Assembly (NCBI GenBank): GCA_903825285.1
Contig: CAIJZY010000031.1
Location: forward strand, 62,001-126,000
Source: an uncultured Opitutia bacterium
Lineage (GTDB): Bacteria > Verrucomicrobiota > Verrucomicrobiia > Opitutales > Opitutaceae
Length of the DNA: 64,000 bases
Direction of reading: 5' to 3'
Both the position numbers and the translations under genes were made by a program. Position 1 is the first letter of the stretch; each line of letters starts with the position of its first letter. This document shows positions 1-8,239 of this stretch, one piece after another. The notes under the pieces are model-generated. The model did no database searches, was not told the DNA's origin, and saw only the letters and a list, made by a program, of their open reading frames with translations.

Positions 1-18
1 ACGAAGGCGCTGATGTAA
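1..18 (+). CDS. 3' end of an upstream gene, probably the MlaE-type permease (partial)
   Basis: The window opens in a reading frame that gives the last five residues TKALM and a TAA stop, nine bases before the ATG of the transporter ATPase. In Mla/Mce operons the gene before the ATPase normally encodes the MlaE-type membrane permease, so that identity is inferred from context. The visible residues are too few to recognise a family. Confidence 0.35.
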   Translation, partial: TKALM

Positions 19-27
19 TCCGCCGCC

Positions 28-834
28 ATGCCCGCCTGCTCCCCCACCCGCAATCCGTTCACCGCCCAGGAGACCCCGGCCGTCGGCGTGGCCATCGAGG
101 GCCTGAGCAAGAGCTTCGGCCCTCGCCTGGTGCTCGACAACATCACGCTCAGCGTCGAGCCGGGTGAGATCTTCGTGCTCATGGGCCCCAGCGGCTCCGG
201 CAAGAGCGTCCTGCTGCGGCACATCGTGGGCCTGGAGGCGCCCTCCGCGGGCCGGGTGACCATCAACCGCCAGGACGCCACGGCCGAGACCACGCGCGAG
301 CACGTGCGCATGGCCATCGTCTTCCAGGCCGGCGCGCTGTTCAATTCCCTCTCGGTCTACGACAATCTCGCCCTCTACCTGCGCGAGCACCGCGTGACCA
401 ACGAGGCCGGGATCCGCGAGAAGGTCATGCGCGCCCTGCAGATCCTCTCGCTCGAGGGCGCGGCGGAGAAATTCCCGTCCGAGCTCTCCGGCGGCATGAA
501 GAAACGCGTGGCGATCGCCCGGGCCCTCGTGATGGAGCCGCAGCTGATGCTCTACGACGAGCCGACCAGCGAGCTCGACCCTGTGATGTCCGCCACGATC
601 AGCGAGATCATTGCCTCGCTGAAGAACGAGTACCACGTCACCACGGTGGTCGTGTCCCACGACCGCGACCTCGCGCTCAACATCGCGGAGCGGGTGGGCA
701 TCCTGATGGACGGCCGCCTCATTTTCCTCGGGACGCCCGACCAGCTTCGCCAGCCGGAGGACCCGCAGGTGGCCAATTTCCTCTATCCGAAGATCGACCT
801 GAAGAATCCGCGCTACAAGCAACTGGAGACCTGA
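28..834 (+). CDS. mlaF: Mla-type phospholipid ABC transporter ATP-binding protein
   Basis: This 268-aa protein is a single ABC ATPase domain. The Walker A motif GPSGSGKS lies near residues 53-60, the signature LSGGMKKR near 155 and Walker B (LMLYDEP) near 175. The signature with GGMKKR and the TSELDP stretch after Walker B are typical of the MlaF/Mce ATPase group, which powers lipid movement between inner and outer membranes. The next gene, four bases downstream, encodes the Mce substrate-binding protein, which fixes the assignment. The first 20 or so residues are poorly conserved in type, so the true start could lie slightly downstream. Confidence 0.9.
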   Translation: MPACSPTRNPFTAQETPAVGVAIEGLSKSFGPRLVLDNITLSVEPGEIFVLMGPSGSGKSVLLRHIVGLEAPSAGRVTINRQDATAETTREHVRMAIVFQAGALFNSLSVYDNLALYLREHRVTNEAGIREKVMRALQILSLEGAAEKFPSELSGGMKKRVAIARALVMEPQLMLYDEPTSELDPVMSATISEIIASLKNEYHVTTVVVSHDRDLALNIAERVGILMDGRLIFLGTPDQLRQPEDPQVANFLYPKIDLKNPRYKQLET

Positions 835-838
835 AACC

Positions 839-1831
839 ATGCAAAACTCACAACAGACCGCCCGTGTCGGGCTCTTCTTCATCCTCGGCCTCGCCCTCAC
901 CTGGGTCACCTTCGAGACCCTCAGCGGCGGCCGCGTCTTCAAGAACAAGGGCTACACGCTCATCGCGGGCTTCGAGAGCCTGAAGGAGCTGAAGGAGGGC
1001 GACGACGTCCGCATGGCCGGCGTGAAGGTCGGAGTCGTCGAGAAGACCCGCCTCGCCGGCCGCCGGGCCGAGGCCATCCTCCGCATCGAGGGCGACACGA
1101 AGATCCCCAGCGACGCCACCGCCAGCATCGTCATGGCCGGGCTTATCGGGACCAACTACATCGGCGTCGACCTCGGCTCGGCCGGCGTGCCGCCCCTCGC
1201 CCCCGGCTCCGAGATCCGCACCAAGGTCACGCCCGACATCAACGCGATCATGACCGAGCTGGGCAACCTGGGCCAGAAGCTGGAGGGCGCGCTCGGCGCC
1301 TTCGGCAACAGCATGAACGGCGACGGCCGGAATCCCGGGCTGTTCCAGAAGCTCGACCGGCTCGTGACGGAGAACGGCGAGCGCGTGAACACCACGATGA
1401 CCAACCTCCAGGAGATCACCACCAAGCTCAACCGCGGCGAGGGCACGCTCGGCAAGCTGGTCAACGACCCCGCGCTGCACGACGAGCTCGTCGCCGCCGT
1501 GGGCGAGATCAAGACGACCGCCACGCAGGCCCGCGTCTTCGTCACCGACGCACAGGGCCTGCTCGCCCAGGTGAAGACCGGCAAGGGTCCGCTTGGCACC
1601 CTGGTCTATGACGAGGCCGCCGCCAACGACCTCAAGGCCACCGTCGCCAACCTCCGCCAGGTCTCGGACAAGCTGGCCAAGGGCGAGGGCACGCTCGGCA
1701 AGCTCATCAACGACGACTCCCTCTTCACCTCCGCCCAGAGCACGCTGCGCAAGGCGGACCGCGCCATCGACGGCCTCGACGACTCCGGCCCCATCACGGC
1801 CGTGGGCATCGTGGCCAAGTCGCTGTTCTAA
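839..1831 (+). CDS. mlaD: MCE-family lipid-binding protein (MlaD-like)
   Basis: The 330-aa protein has one N-terminal membrane helix (about residues 10-26), then an MCE domain from about 35 to 120 (GDDVRMAGVKVGVVE, ending IGTNYIGVDLG). Proteins of this family form hexameric rings that carry phospholipids across the periplasm. The C-terminal half is predicted helical. It contains three related segments of the form GxGxLGxLVxD, at about residues 200-212, 246-259 and 281-293, which could build a stacked helical needle. A GGAG-like ribosome site lies in the end of the upstream gene. It is translated with that ATPase (four-base gap). No MlaB or MlaC homologue is seen here. Confidence 0.88.
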   Translation: MQNSQQTARVGLFFILGLALTWVTFETLSGGRVFKNKGYTLIAGFESLKELKEGDDVRMAGVKVGVVEKTRLAGRRAEAILRIEGDTKIPSDATASIVMAGLIGTNYIGVDLGSAGVPPLAPGSEIRTKVTPDINAIMTELGNLGQKLEGALGAFGNSMNGDGRNPGLFQKLDRLVTENGERVNTTMTNLQEITTKLNRGEGTLGKLVNDPALHDELVAAVGEIKTTATQARVFVTDAQGLLAQVKTGKGPLGTLVYDEAAANDLKATVANLRQVSDKLAKGEGTLGKLINDDSLFTSAQSTLRKADRAIDGLDDSGPITAVGIVAKSLF

Positions 1832-1847
1832 GCCCGGTCGGCTGGAC

Positions 1848-1877
1848 AAAAAAGGGCGCGCCGGTCGGGCGCGCCCT
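1848..1877 (-). terminator. Intrinsic terminator of the arginine operon
   Basis: A perfect 10-bp stem (1853-1862 with 1868-1877, five-base loop) is followed on the minus strand by a run of T (AAAAAA at 1848-1853 on the plus strand). It lies about 20 bases after the argG stop codon, so it ends the minus-strand operon. The mce gene on the plus strand ends just before it, so the stem could also limit read-through there, but no T-run exists in that direction. Confidence 0.85.
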
Positions 1878-1898
1878 GGGTGAGGGATGGGAAGCGGC

Positions 1899-3128
1899 TC
1901 AGCCGAGCTTCGGTCCGCGCTGCGCCAGCGTGCGCGCGCGGAGCCGCAGGCCGTTGAGGCGGATGAAGCCCGTGGCGTCGGTCTGGTTGTACCAGCTCTT
2001 CACGCCCTCCATGGACGCGATGTTCATGTCGTAGAGCGAGTACTTCGACTTGCGGCCGCAGGTGATGATGTTGCCCTTGTAGAGCTTGAGCCGGACCGTG
2101 CCGGTGACGAATTTCTGGCTCTCGTCGACCAGCGCCTGCAGCGCCTCGCGCTCCGGGGCGAACCAGAACCCGTAGTAGACCAGCTCGGCGTACTTCGGGA
2201 TGAGCGAGTCGCGGAGGTGCATGACCTCGCGGTCCAGGGTGAGCGACTCCACCTGGCGGTGGGCCTGCATGAGGATGGTGCCGCCCGGGGTCTCATAGAC
2301 GCCGCGGCTCTTCATGCCGACGAAGCGGTTCTCGACGAGGTCCACGCGGCCGATGCCGTGCTTGCCGCCGAGCTTGTTCAGCGCCTTGAGGACGCCGGCC
2401 GGGGTGAGCTTCTGGCCGTTCACGGCGACACAGTTGCCCTGCACGAAGTCCAGCTCGACGTACTCCGCCTTGTCGGGGGCGTCCTCGGGCGAGACGGAGA
2501 GCTTGAACATGCCCTTGTTGGCCTTGGTCGTCGGGTCGAACCACGGGTCCTCGAGGATGCCCGCCTCATACGAGATGTGCAGGAGGTTGCGGTCCATCGA
2601 ATACGGCTTCTTGAGCGAGGCCGCGACCGGGATCCGGTGCTCGTTGCAGTAGGCGATCATCTCGGCCCGGCCCGGGAACTTGGCGCGGAAGGTGTCGAGC
2701 TTCCACGGCGCGAGGATCTGCAGCCGGGGATTGAGCGCCATGTAGGTGAGCTCGAAGCGGCACTGGTCGTTGCCCTTGCCGGTGGCGCCGTGCGAGACGG
2801 TGTCAGCCTTCTCCCGGCGGGCGATCTCGACCTGGGCCTTCGCGATGAGCGGGCGCGCGATCGAGGTGCCGAGGTAGTACTGCCCCTCGTAGACGGCGTT
2901 GGCCCGGATCATCGGGTAGATGAAGTCGCGGGCGAACTCCTCGACGAGATCCAGCGTGTAGTGCTTGGACGCGCCGGTGCGGCGGGCCTTCTGGGGAAGG
3001 CCTTTCAGCTCCTCCTCCTGGCCGATGTCGGCGGCGAAAGTGACGATCTCCGCGTCGTAGGTTTCGCGGAGCCATTTGACGATGACGGTCGTGTCGAGGC
3101 CGCCTGAGTAGGCGAGGACAATTTTCAT
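1899..3128 (-). CDS. argG: Argininosuccinate synthase
   Basis: This enzyme joins citrulline and aspartate using ATP to form argininosuccinate, the penultimate step of arginine synthesis. The N-terminus [14 protein letters not shown] holds the N-type ATP-pyrophosphatase loop at residues 7-14. Later family stretches include [11 protein letters not shown] and SPEDAPDK. The chosen ATG gives 409 aa, the usual family length; the frame stays open another 37 codons upstream, but that part is low-complexity and overlaps the repeat element before the gene. It is the last gene of argB-argD-argF-argG. The argininosuccinate lyase gene argH is not in the window. Confidence 0.96.
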   Translation of the reverse strand: MKIVLAYSGGLDTTVIVKWLRETYDAEIVTFAADIGQEEELKGLPQKARRTGASKHYTLDLVEEFARDFIYPMIRANAVYEGQYYLGTSIARPLIAKAQVEIARREKADTVSHGATGKGNDQCRFELTYMALNPRLQILAPWKLDTFRAKFPGRAEMIAYCNEHRIPVAASLKKPYSMDRNLLHISYEAGILEDPWFDPTTKANKGMFKLSVSPEDAPDKAEYVELDFVQGNCVAVNGQKLTPAGVLKALNKLGGKHGIGRVDLVENRFVGMKSRGVYETPGGTILMQAHRQVESLTLDREVMHLRDSLIPKYAELVYYGFWFAPEREALQALVDESQKFVTGTVRLKLYKGNIITCGRKSKYSLYDMNIASMEGVKSWYNQTDATGFIRLNGLRLRARTLAQRGPKLG

Positions 3129-3187
3129 GGCGAACGACAAGGTGAACGCCGCCGGCCACCGGGAGCAAATCCAATCCGTTGGCGACC

Positions 3188-3292
3188 AGACGAACGTCGA
3201 ACATCGGGCGCCCAACACCCAACATCGAAGTTCAGCCACGTCGCGCTAGAATCGCGTTCGGCGTTGGACGTTCGATGTTCGGCGTTCGTCTG
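3188..3292. repeat. Facing heptamer arrays between argF and argG
   Basis: Left arm 3188-3230 and right arm 3256-3292 are each built of imperfect 7-base units. The left arm carries words such as ACGAACG, CGAACAT and CCCAACA. The reverse complement of the right arm begins with the same eight bases and keeps the phase, with mismatches, over about 36 bases. About 25 bases of unrelated sequence separate them, so the arms could fold into a long imperfect hairpin. The right arm ends eight bases from the argF stop codon. Confidence 0.8.
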
Positions 3293-3299
3293 CGACTCC

Positions 3300-4247
3300 T
3301 CAGCGCGCGCGGCCCTTGGCGAGCATCGCCAGGATGGCCTTCTGCACGTGGAGGCGGTTCTCGGCCTGGTCGAAGACGACGGAGCGGGGATTGTCCAGGA
3401 CGGCCTGCTCGACCTCCTCGCCGGGGTGCGCCGGGAGGCAGTGCATGAAGAGCGCGTCGGGCTTGGCCGCGGCGAAGAGCTTCGACGTGGCCGCGTACGG
3501 CTGCATCTGCGCCATGCGCTCGTCGGTCTCCTCTTCCTGGCCCATGCTCGCCCAGACGTCGGTGTAGACGATGTCCGCGCCGCGGACCGCCTCGACCGGG
3601 TCGGTGGTGAAGTGAAACTCGGCCGCGCGGCCCTCCGCCTTGAGCTGGGCGCGGATTTCAGGGCCGGGCTCGTAGACCTTCGGGCCCGCCAGCGCGACCT
3701 TCATGCCGAAGAGGCTGGCGCCGAGGATCCAGGAGTTGGCCATGTTGAAGCAGGTGTCGCCCAGGTAGGCGATCTTGCGGCCCCGGAGCGACCCCACGAG
3801 GTCGCCGCCCGCGCCGGCCCAGCGCTCGGCGGCGGTGAAGGCGTCGGCGTAGATCTGGCAGGGATGCAGGAAGTCCGTCAGGGCGTTGACCACCGGCACG
3901 CTGGCCGAGGCGGCCAGCCGCACGACGTCGCTGTGGTCGTAGGTCCGCACGATCAGGCCGTGCACGAACCGCGAGAGCACGCGGGCGGTGTCCTCGACGG
4001 ACTCGCCCCGACCCAGCTGCAGGTCGTTGCGGTTGAGGAACAGCGGGTTCCCCCCGAGCTCGTGGATGCCGACCTCGAAGGAGACCCGGGTGCGCGTGCT
4101 GGACTTGGAAAAGAGCATCGCCCACGTCTGGCCGGCGAGCACCGCCGAGGCGGCGCGACCGCGCCGGGCCTTGAAATCACGCGCGAGGGCAAACACCTCG
4201 GCGAGCTCATGAGCCTGGAAGTCGGTCTCTTTGAGGAAGTCCTTCAT
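3300..4247 (-). CDS. argF: Ornithine carbamoyltransferase
   Basis: It transfers the carbamoyl group from carbamoyl phosphate to ornithine, giving citrulline. The 315-aa protein carries the carbamoyl-phosphate loop SSTRTR at residues 49-54, a HPCQ motif near 130, and the ornithine-side HCLP motif at 269-272. The start is the ATG giving MKDFLKETDF; the frame is open far upstream, but that stretch is antisense-like to argD. It lies between argD and argG on the minus strand, with repeat elements on both sides. The residue after HCLPAH is Pro where many relatives have Arg, a small oddity. Confidence 0.94.
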   Translation of the reverse strand: MKDFLKETDFQAHELAEVFALARDFKARRGRAASAVLAGQTWAMLFSKSSTRTRVSFEVGIHELGGNPLFLNRNDLQLGRGESVEDTARVLSRFVHGLIVRTYDHSDVVRLAASASVPVVNALTDFLHPCQIYADAFTAAERWAGAGGDLVGSLRGRKIAYLGDTCFNMANSWILGASLFGMKVALAGPKVYEPGPEIRAQLKAEGRAAEFHFTTDPVEAVRGADIVYTDVWASMGQEEETDERMAQMQPYAATSKLFAAAKPDALFMHCLPAHPGEEVEQAVLDNPRSVVFDQAENRLHVQKAILAMLAKGRAR

Positions 4248-4315
4248 GGGAAAGGAAGACGTTAAACGGGCCGCCCCGAGGGGGACGAGCGAAAACTCGC
4301 CGCCCGCGGGGCGAA

Positions 4316-4410
4316 AGTGACAAGTGTCAGGTGGCAAGTAACAAGGAACAGCGGCAGCGGCGCCGCGCACTTCGCTTGTCACTTGGGCCTTGGCCCTTGC
4401 TACTTGCCGC
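4316..4410. repeat. Facing heptamer arrays overlapping the argD stop codon
   Basis: Left arm 4316-4350 has five 7-base units close to AGTGACA. Right arm 4375-4409 has five units close to CTTGNCA, the complement. Between them lie about 24 bases of GC-rich sequence. The right arm contains the TAG of argD (4400-4402) and encodes its last residues. The word (reading TRRCAAG) is the same as that of the element at 8144-8239, 4 kb away. Confidence 0.85.
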
Positions 4411-5635
4411 CCGCGGCCGCGGCCTTCGCCGCCAGCACGGTCCGGAAGATCTCGACCGATTTGGCCAGCTCCTCCGCCGTGGCGACAAGCGGCGGCAGCA
4501 CGCGGATGACGTTGCCGCCGGAGCCGACGACGAGCAGGCCGTTCTCGCGGAGCGCCGTGATGTAGGGGGCCAGGTCGGACGCGAGCTGGATGCCCACGAG
4601 GAAACCCTTGCCGCGGACGGCGACGACCTGGGCGGGAAACTCCTGCACGAACCGGCCGAGCTCCGCGAGCCAAGGGCCGCTGCGGGTGCGCACGGCCTCG
4701 AGGACGTTGTCGCGCTCCAGCACGTCCAGCACCGCGAGGCCGGCCGCGCAGGCCAGGGGCGTCCCGCCGAACGTGGTGCCGTGGCTGCCCGGGGTGAAGA
4801 GGTCGGCGAACCGGTCGCGGATCCAGATGGCCCCGATGGGAAAGCCGCCGCCGAGGCCCTTGGCCATGGCGATGCCGTCCGGGAGCACGCCGGCGTGCTC
4901 GAAGGCGTAGAACTTCCCCGTCCGGCCGATGCCGCACTGCACCTCGTCGAGGAGGAGCAGCAGGTTGTGCTGGTCGCACAGCTGGCGCAGCCCGCGCAGG
5001 AACTCGGGCGTGCAGGGGTTGATGCCGGCCTCGCCCTGGATCGTCTCGACCAGGATGGCCGTGGTGTCGGCGTCGATGAGGTCGGCGAAGCTCTGGAGGT
5101 TGTTCAGCTCGGCGAACGCGAAGCCCGCCACCAGCGGGCGGAAGCCCTTCTGGATTTTTTCCTGCGGGGTGGCGCTCATGCCGCCGAACATGCGGCCGTG
5201 GAAGGCGTTCTTGGCGCAGATGACCTTGATGCACTTGCCCTCGGCGCCGCTCTTGGCGACGCCGTGCAGGCGGGACAGCTTGATCAGCGCCTCGTCGGCC
5301 TCGCCGCCGCTGTTGCAGAAGAACACGCGGCCCGGGCCGGCGCGCTGCACGATCCGCCGCGCCAGCTCGCCCTGGTTCGGGTGCCGGAAGAGGTTGCTGA
5401 CGTGGATGAGCTCGCCGGCCTGGCGCTGGATCGCGGCGACCCAGTACGGGTGGCAATGGCCGAGCGAGCTGACCGCGATGCCCGAGGTGAAGTCGAGATA
5501 CGTCTGGCCCGCGTCGTCCCAGACCTGCGCGCCGCGGCCGCGCACCAGCGTGAGGGCGGCGCGGGAGTAGTTCTTCAGCACGTTGGCGTCGTAGAGCTCG
5601 GCGGTGCTGGTGCGGACGATGGAGGGCGGATTCAT
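4400..5635 (-). CDS. argD: Acetylornithine aminotransferase
   Basis: A 411-aa class III aminotransferase using PLP. It converts N-acetylglutamate semialdehyde to N-acetylornithine with glutamate as donor. Visible marks are YLDFTSGIAV near residue 47, the glycine-rich phosphate site NSGGEADEALIKL near 110, the DEVQ motif, and the PLP lysine K259 within AMAKGLGGG. It sits between argB and argF in the minus-strand operon. The C-terminus (AAAAGGK) is encoded by one arm of a heptamer repeat, so the exact end of the protein may vary between strains. Confidence 0.94.
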   Translation of the reverse strand: MNPPSIVRTSTAELYDANVLKNYSRAALTLVRGRGAQVWDDAGQTYLDFTSGIAVSSLGHCHPYWVAAIQRQAGELIHVSNLFRHPNQGELARRIVQRAGPGRVFFCNSGGEADEALIKLSRLHGVAKSGAEGKCIKVICAKNAFHGRMFGGMSATPQEKIQKGFRPLVAGFAFAELNNLQSFADLIDADTTAILVETIQGEAGINPCTPEFLRGLRQLCDQHNLLLLLDEVQCGIGRTGKFYAFEHAGVLPDGIAMAKGLGGGFPIGAIWIRDRFADLFTPGSHGTTFGGTPLACAAGLAVLDVLERDNVLEAVRTRSGPWLAELGRFVQEFPAQVVAVRGKGFLVGIQLASDLAPYITALRENGLLVVGSGGNVIRVLPPLVATAEELAKSVEIFRTVLAAKAAAAGGK

Positions 5636-5637
5636 GG

Positions 5638-5724
5638 GTTTTCGGGTCTGGGGTTGCGGAGTTTCGATTTCGACGGCGGCCAGGAAGGGCCGGGACGAAA
5701 AGGAAAATCCAAAACCGGGGAATT
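5638..5724. repeat. Weak facing heptamer arrays between argB and argD
   Basis: The stretch 5638-5680 shows T-rich units spaced seven bases apart (words like GGTTTTC, GGAGTTT, CGATTTC). The stretch 5700-5724 shows the complementary A-rich words (GGAAAAT, CCAAAAC). The right part ends four bases from the argB stop codon. The match is weaker than at the other loci; I include it because the position fits the same rule. Confidence 0.4.
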
Positions 5725-5727
5725 GCC

Positions 5728-6609
5728 TCAGCCCTGGACGATTTCCGTGCCGATGCCTCGGTCCGTGAAGATCTCGAGGAGCAGGCTGTGCGGCAGGCGG
5801 CCGTCAATGAAATGCACGCGCTGCACGCCCTCCTGGAGCGCGCGCATGGCGCTGAGCACCTTCGGGCGCATGCCCTTGTCGATGACGCCCTTCTTCTTGA
5901 GGTCGTCGATCTGGCTGATCTTGAGCGTGGAGATGAGCGACTCCTGGTCGGCCGGGTTCGAGAGCAGGCCGGGGACGTCGCTCATGTAGACCAGGCGCCG
6001 CGCGCGCAGCGCGCTGGCGACGCGGCCGGCCACGAGGTCGGCGTTCACGTTGTACGGCTTGCCGTCGAGGCCCTCGGCCACGGGCGAGATGACCGGGATG
6101 AAGCCCTCGGCGATCTCCTTCTTGATGAGTTTCACCTTCACCTCGGTGACGTCGCCGACGTAGCCGAGGTCGACCGGGTTGCCGTCGTCGTCGATCGTGA
6201 GCTTCTGGCAGACGAGCACGGTGTCGCCCGGCAGGCCCTTCGGCCGGCCCTTGGCGGTGAGGATGGCGTCGCAGACGTCCTTGTTGACGATCTCGTCGAG
6301 CGTCTTCTTCACGACGGCAATGGTGCCCTCGTCAGTGACGCGCATGCCGTTCACGAACTTGGCCTTCAGGCCGGAGGACTCCATGGCGCGCGTGATGGCC
6401 TTGCCGCCGCCGTGGACGACCACGACGTTGATCCCGGCGGCCGCGAGGAAGGCGAGGTCGTAGGCGACGCGCGTGCGCGCGACCGGGTCGGGGTCATCCA
6501 TGAAGCTCCCGCCGTACTTCACGACGAACGTGGAGCCCCGGAAATCCTGGATGTAGGGCAAGGCCTCGATGAGGACCTTCGCCTTGGCCGTGACTTCAGC
6601 GACATTCAT
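5728..6609 (-). CDS. argB: Acetylglutamate kinase
   Basis: It phosphorylates N-acetylglutamate, the second step of arginine synthesis and in many bacteria the arginine-feedback point. The 293-aa protein has the amino-acid kinase marks: VKYGGSFM near residue 30, VVHGGGKAI near 65 and NVNADLVAG near 185. The N-terminal helix before the first motif ([20 protein letters not shown]) is characteristic of arginine-sensitive hexameric enzymes, so feedback inhibition is likely, by inference. It is the first gene of the minus-strand operon and diverges from argJ across a 198-base gap. Confidence 0.95.
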   Translation of the reverse strand: MNVAEVTAKAKVLIEALPYIQDFRGSTFVVKYGGSFMDDPDPVARTRVAYDLAFLAAAGINVVVVHGGGKAITRAMESSGLKAKFVNGMRVTDEGTIAVVKKTLDEIVNKDVCDAILTAKGRPKGLPGDTVLVCQKLTIDDDGNPVDLGYVGDVTEVKVKLIKKEIAEGFIPVISPVAEGLDGKPYNVNADLVAGRVASALRARRLVYMSDVPGLLSNPADQESLISTLKISQIDDLKKKGVIDKGMRPKVLSAMRALQEGVQRVHFIDGRLPHSLLLEIFTDRGIGTEIVQG

Positions 6610-6807
6610 CGCGATTAAAGCGCGCGGCCCGGGGCCGCGGACGGAAGGGAGAGGCAGAAGTCGGCGTTCACAGGAATTTCAGCGAGATGAGAAATTGAAT
6701 AAGGCACACCCGCCGCGCATTTCCACAAAAATTTTCGCCCGCAGCGCGCCGCCGCCCGTTCGTCACAATAAAATCTACTTCACTCCGGCGCGCAGTGCGC
6801 CCACTTC
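6610..6807. promoter_or_regulatory. Divergent argB / argJ control region
   Basis: This 198-base gap separates the divergently transcribed argB and argJ and must hold the promoters of both. It is AT-rich at about 6680-6780, unlike the coding DNA on either side. I could not find a clear TTGACA/TATAAT pair or a symmetrical ARG-box, so no operator is claimed. Neither gene has an obvious purine-rich ribosome site. Confidence 0.45.
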
Positions 6808-8130
6808 TTGCGCGTGCCCAGCACCCAACTCACCTTCGCCTCCCGCGAGGCGCACCACGCCTGGCTCACGGCGCAGGCGAAACTCCCGGCCGGTTTCCGC
6901 GTCGGCACCACGCGGTTCGACTTCACGCCGCGCGAGGCGCCCAAGCCGGCGAGGATGACGCTCACGCTGATCGCGCTCGACCGGCCGACGCCCGACTTCG
7001 CCGCCCTCTTCACGCGCAACGCACTGCCCGGCGCCCCGGTGGTGATCGGCCGCCGCCGGCTCGACGCGCCGGCGCTCGGCGCGGTCATCGTGAACAACAA
7101 GGTGTCCAACGTCTGCGCGCCCGGCGGCGTCGAGGCCTCCGAGCGGATCTGCGCCGAGACCGCGCGCCAGCTCGGCCTGGCCGCCGGCGAGATCCTGCCC
7201 AGCTCGACCGGCGTCATCGGCTGGGGCCTGCCGGTGGACGCGATGGTGGCCGCGCTGCCGGCCGCCGCGGCCGCGCTGGCCCGCGACTCGATCCTGCCGG
7301 CGGCGGAGGGGATCGTGACCACCGACCTTTACCCGAAGATCCGCTGCGCCGAGCTCGGCGGCGGCCGCATCGTGGGCATCGCGAAGGGCGCGGGCATGAT
7401 CGAGCCCAACCTCGCCACCATGCTGGTCTACCTGCTCACGGACCTCGCGGTGCCGCGCGCGGCGCTGCGCGCCATGCTCGCGCGGGCGGTGGACGCCAGC
7501 TTCAACACCATCAGCGTGGACAGCGACACCAGCACGTCCGACACGGTGGCGCTGCTGGCGTCGGGCCGCGTCCCCGGCGTGGACCACGCCGCCTTCGAGG
7601 CGGCGCTCACCACGGTGTGCCGCGACCTGGCGGAGGACGTCGTGCGCAACGGCGAGGGCGTGCGGCACGTGATGCGCGTGGCGGTGACGCGGGCGCCGAA
7701 CACGGCGCTGGCCCGGGCGCTGGGCAAGGCGATCGTCAATGCCCCGCTCTTCAAGTGCGCGGTGGCCGGCAACGACCCGAATGTCGGCCGGCTGGTCCAG
7801 GCCATCGGCAAGCACGTCGGCGCCCACGCCCCGGACACCGACCTGTCGCAGCTGCGGCTCACCCTCGGCGGCATCGAGATCTTCGCGCAGGGCGTGTTCC
7901 AGCTGAACCCGGCGAAGGAGACCGCGCTCGTGGCACACCTGCGCTCGGCCGAGCTGTACGCCAGCGCCGCGCCCAAGGACGGTGTCTTCACCGCGCCGAT
8001 CACCTTCCCGCCGCACGAGCGGTGCGTCGAGATCGGCGTGGACCTCGGCCGCGGCCCGGCGGCCGCCACCGTGATCGGCGGCGATCTCACGCACGAGTAC
8101 GTGAGCGAAAACGCGGACTATCGCAGCTGA
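6808..8130 (+). CDS. argJ: Bifunctional glutamate N-acetyltransferase / ornithine acetyltransferase
   Basis: ArgJ moves the acetyl group from N-acetylornithine back to glutamate, making the pathway cyclic. The family cleaves itself before a catalytic threonine inside a KGxGMIxPNxATML motif. Here that motif is KGAGMIEPNLATML, with the threonine at residue 204. Other family marks are NNKVSN near 98 and SSTGVIG near 132. The start is a TTG giving 440 aa, about 30 longer than usual; a GTG two codons on is possible and no ribosome site decides. It is transcribed away from argB. Confidence 0.93.
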   Translation: MRVPSTQLTFASREAHHAWLTAQAKLPAGFRVGTTRFDFTPREAPKPARMTLTLIALDRPTPDFAALFTRNALPGAPVVIGRRRLDAPALGAVIVNNKVSNVCAPGGVEASERICAETARQLGLAAGEILPSSTGVIGWGLPVDAMVAALPAAAAALARDSILPAAEGIVTTDLYPKIRCAELGGGRIVGIAKGAGMIEPNLATMLVYLLTDLAVPRAALRAMLARAVDASFNTISVDSDTSTSDTVALLASGRVPGVDHAAFEAALTTVCRDLAEDVVRNGEGVRHVMRVAVTRAPNTALARALGKAIVNAPLFKCAVAGNDPNVGRLVQAIGKHVGAHAPDTDLSQLRLTLGGIEIFAQGVFQLNPAKETALVAHLRSAELYASAAPKDGVFTAPITFPPHERCVEIGVDLGRGPAAATVIGGDLTHEYVSENADYRS

Positions 8131-8143
8131 GGCGCGACGCCTC

Positions 8144-8239
8144 AGCAAGTGACAGGGGGCAAGGAGCAAGTGCCAAGGTCGTGTGAAGCTAAGCGCCGCC
8201 GTCTCCTTGTCACTTGATCCCTGTTACTTGGCACTTGCC
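8144..8239. repeat. Facing heptamer arrays between argJ and the Ogl-like gene
   Basis: Left arm 8144-8178 holds five units near AGCAAGT/GACAAGG. Right arm 8205-8239 holds five units near ACTTGNC. The two arms align without gaps as complements at roughly 26 of 35 positions. The spacer is 26 bases. The two flanking genes converge here, and the right arm contains the stop codon (8224-8226) of the minus-strand gene and codes for its last five residues. It shares its word with the 4316-4410 element. Confidence 0.85.

Noticed and set aside
4248-5807. An 835-codon frame that appears to fuse extra sequence to the N-terminus of ArgF
   Set aside because: The added part is an out-of-phase read through argD. 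ArgF begins at its own ATG (4247) with normal length.
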